A DNA stretch of 64,000 nucleotides from Sulfurospirillum sp. (GTDB lineage: Bacteria > Campylobacterota > Campylobacteria > Campylobacterales > Sulfurospirillaceae): assembly GCA_016744795.1 (NCBI GenBank), contig JADGDR010000004.1, positions 1 through 64,000 on the forward strand. Direction: 5' to 3'. The notes below the pieces were generated by a model that was given only the letters and a program-made list of their open reading frames with translations, had not been told where the DNA came from and ran no database searches. Shown here one piece after another: positions 63,609 to 64,000 of this stretch (position 1 is the first letter of the stretch; every line of letters starts with the position of its first letter). Position numbers and translations under genes: made by a program.

Positions 63609-63827
63609 ATGAAAAAAATTATATTTGGCTTGGTTCTTTTACTAGTGTCACTGTTTGCAAAAGTTAATTATTCAGAAATGAGCACAGAAGAACTTTTAGC
63701 GATGATTGGTTATGTAAAACCAGTAAACCAAAAGAGTTTTAACAAAGAATTACAACTAAGATACCCTAGAATGAGTCAAAATGAGAAGAGTATTTATGTT
63801 AAAAATATGAAAAAGTTAAAACAATGA
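63609..63827 (+). CDS. DUF1104-like small exported protein
   Basis: A 72-residue protein: signal peptide ending at LFAKVNYSE, then a short helical domain STEELLAMIGYVKPVNQKSFNKEL, resembling DUF1104 proteins of Campylobacterota. It overlaps the following response regulator by four bases (ATGA), the same arrangement as at 46378-46629. Confidence 0.65.
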   Translation: MKKIIFGLVLLLVSLFAKVNYSEMSTEELLAMIGYVKPVNQKSFNKELQLRYPRMSQNEKSIYVKNMKKLKQ

Positions 63828-64000
63828 AATCTTACAAAATACTTTTTTTAGAAGACGACACAAATTTAAATGAGACTGTAACAGAGTTTTTGCAAGAGCA
63901 TGGTTATGATGTTCAAAGTGTTTATGATGGAAACGAAGCTGAGGCGAAGATGTATGAAAACGCTTATGACTTGTTTTTGTTAGATGTTAATGTTCCTGAA
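63824..64000 (+). CDS. response regulator, N-terminal part, cut by the window end
   Basis: The first 59 residues of a receiver domain: KILFLEDDTNLNETV, DGNEAEAKMYENAYDLFLLDVNVPE. The phospho-acceptor Asp (LLDVNVP) is present. It resembles the regulator at 46626 closely (LLEDDTIL, LYLFDINVP). The rest, and probably a histidine kinase gene, lies beyond the window. Confidence 0.88.
   Translation, partial: MKSYKILFLEDDTNLNETVTEFLQEHGYDVQSVYDGNEAEAKMYENAYDLFLLDVNVPE

Overview
The window looks like chromosomal DNA of a free-living, sulfur-oxidising member of the Campylobacterota (Sulfurimonas/Arcobacter-like). This rests on the AT-rich sequence, a complete Sox thiosulfate-oxidation cluster that includes soxCD and a soxK-like gene, the Nif-type NifS/NifU iron-sulfur pair, Campylobacter-like monoheme cytochrome/TMAO-reductase pairing and small periplasmic proteins next to two-component genes. 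No database search could be run, so the genus is an inference.

Layout. 1-2.6 kb: housekeeping and membrane genes (yajQ, marC-like, EamA transporter). 2.9-12.7 kb: the plus-strand Sox region: soxC, soxD, a structured leader, soxX, soxY, soxZ, soxA, soxK-like, soxB, then accessory genes (DsrE-like protein, cytochrome c-thioredoxin fusion, MOSC protein, rhodanese-MBL protein). 12.7-20.5 kb (minus): acyl-CoA synthetase, amino-acid:Na+ symporter, nifU, nifS, fliI, folE. 20.8-28.6 kb (plus): tig, clpP, a degenerate GGDEF protein, def, a ComM-like ATPase, nnrDE, purN, thiG. 28.7-29.2 kb: five tRNA genes (Pro, His, Arg, Arg, Leu). 29.5-31.4 kb: a chemoreceptor. 31.9-40.3 kb: a D-glucarate catabolic island (gudD, a DapA-family aldolase candidate, garR, garK, a TctCBA tripartite transporter and a GntR regulator). 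40.4-45.7 kb: an MltF-like transglycosylase and a minus-strand thiamine uptake operon (thiBPQ plus a kinase). 45.9-48.6 kb: a two-component system flanked by related small exported proteins. 48.7-52.4 kb: a TetR regulator, two operator-like palindromes, a TorA-like reductase and its cytochrome. 52.4-54.7 kb: ABM protein, class II aldolase, ferredoxin/flavodoxin protein. 54.8-56.4 kb (minus): DUF1499 lipoprotein, an unknown protein and a toxin-antitoxin pair. 56.5-58.5 kb: an LsrK-like AI-2 kinase, a second copy of the structured leader and a cupin. 58.6-64 kb: a lipoprotein, a Mla/MCE lipid transporter operon, an AI-2E-family permease, and another small exported protein with a response regulator cut by the window end.

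How the parts work together. Sox proteins oxidise thiosulfate in the periplasm and feed electrons to c-type cytochromes; the thioredoxin, rhodanese and DsrE-like neighbours probably handle sulfur intermediates or Sox protein thiols. The glucarate island gives a full route from uptake through glucarate dehydration and aldol cleavage to tartronate semialdehyde, glycerate and phosphoglycerate, an unusual ability for a mostly non-saccharolytic group.

The most novel signals are (i) a two-copy RNA leader before soxX and before the cupin downstream of lsrK, with a covarying 5' hairpin and alternative pairings that could hide the ribosome-binding site; (ii) the orphan lsrK-cupin module; (iii) at least 26 copies of the octamer TACATGTA, absent from a 15-kb stretch holding the glucarate island; and (iv) precise operator architectures next to the TetR gene and the two-component system.
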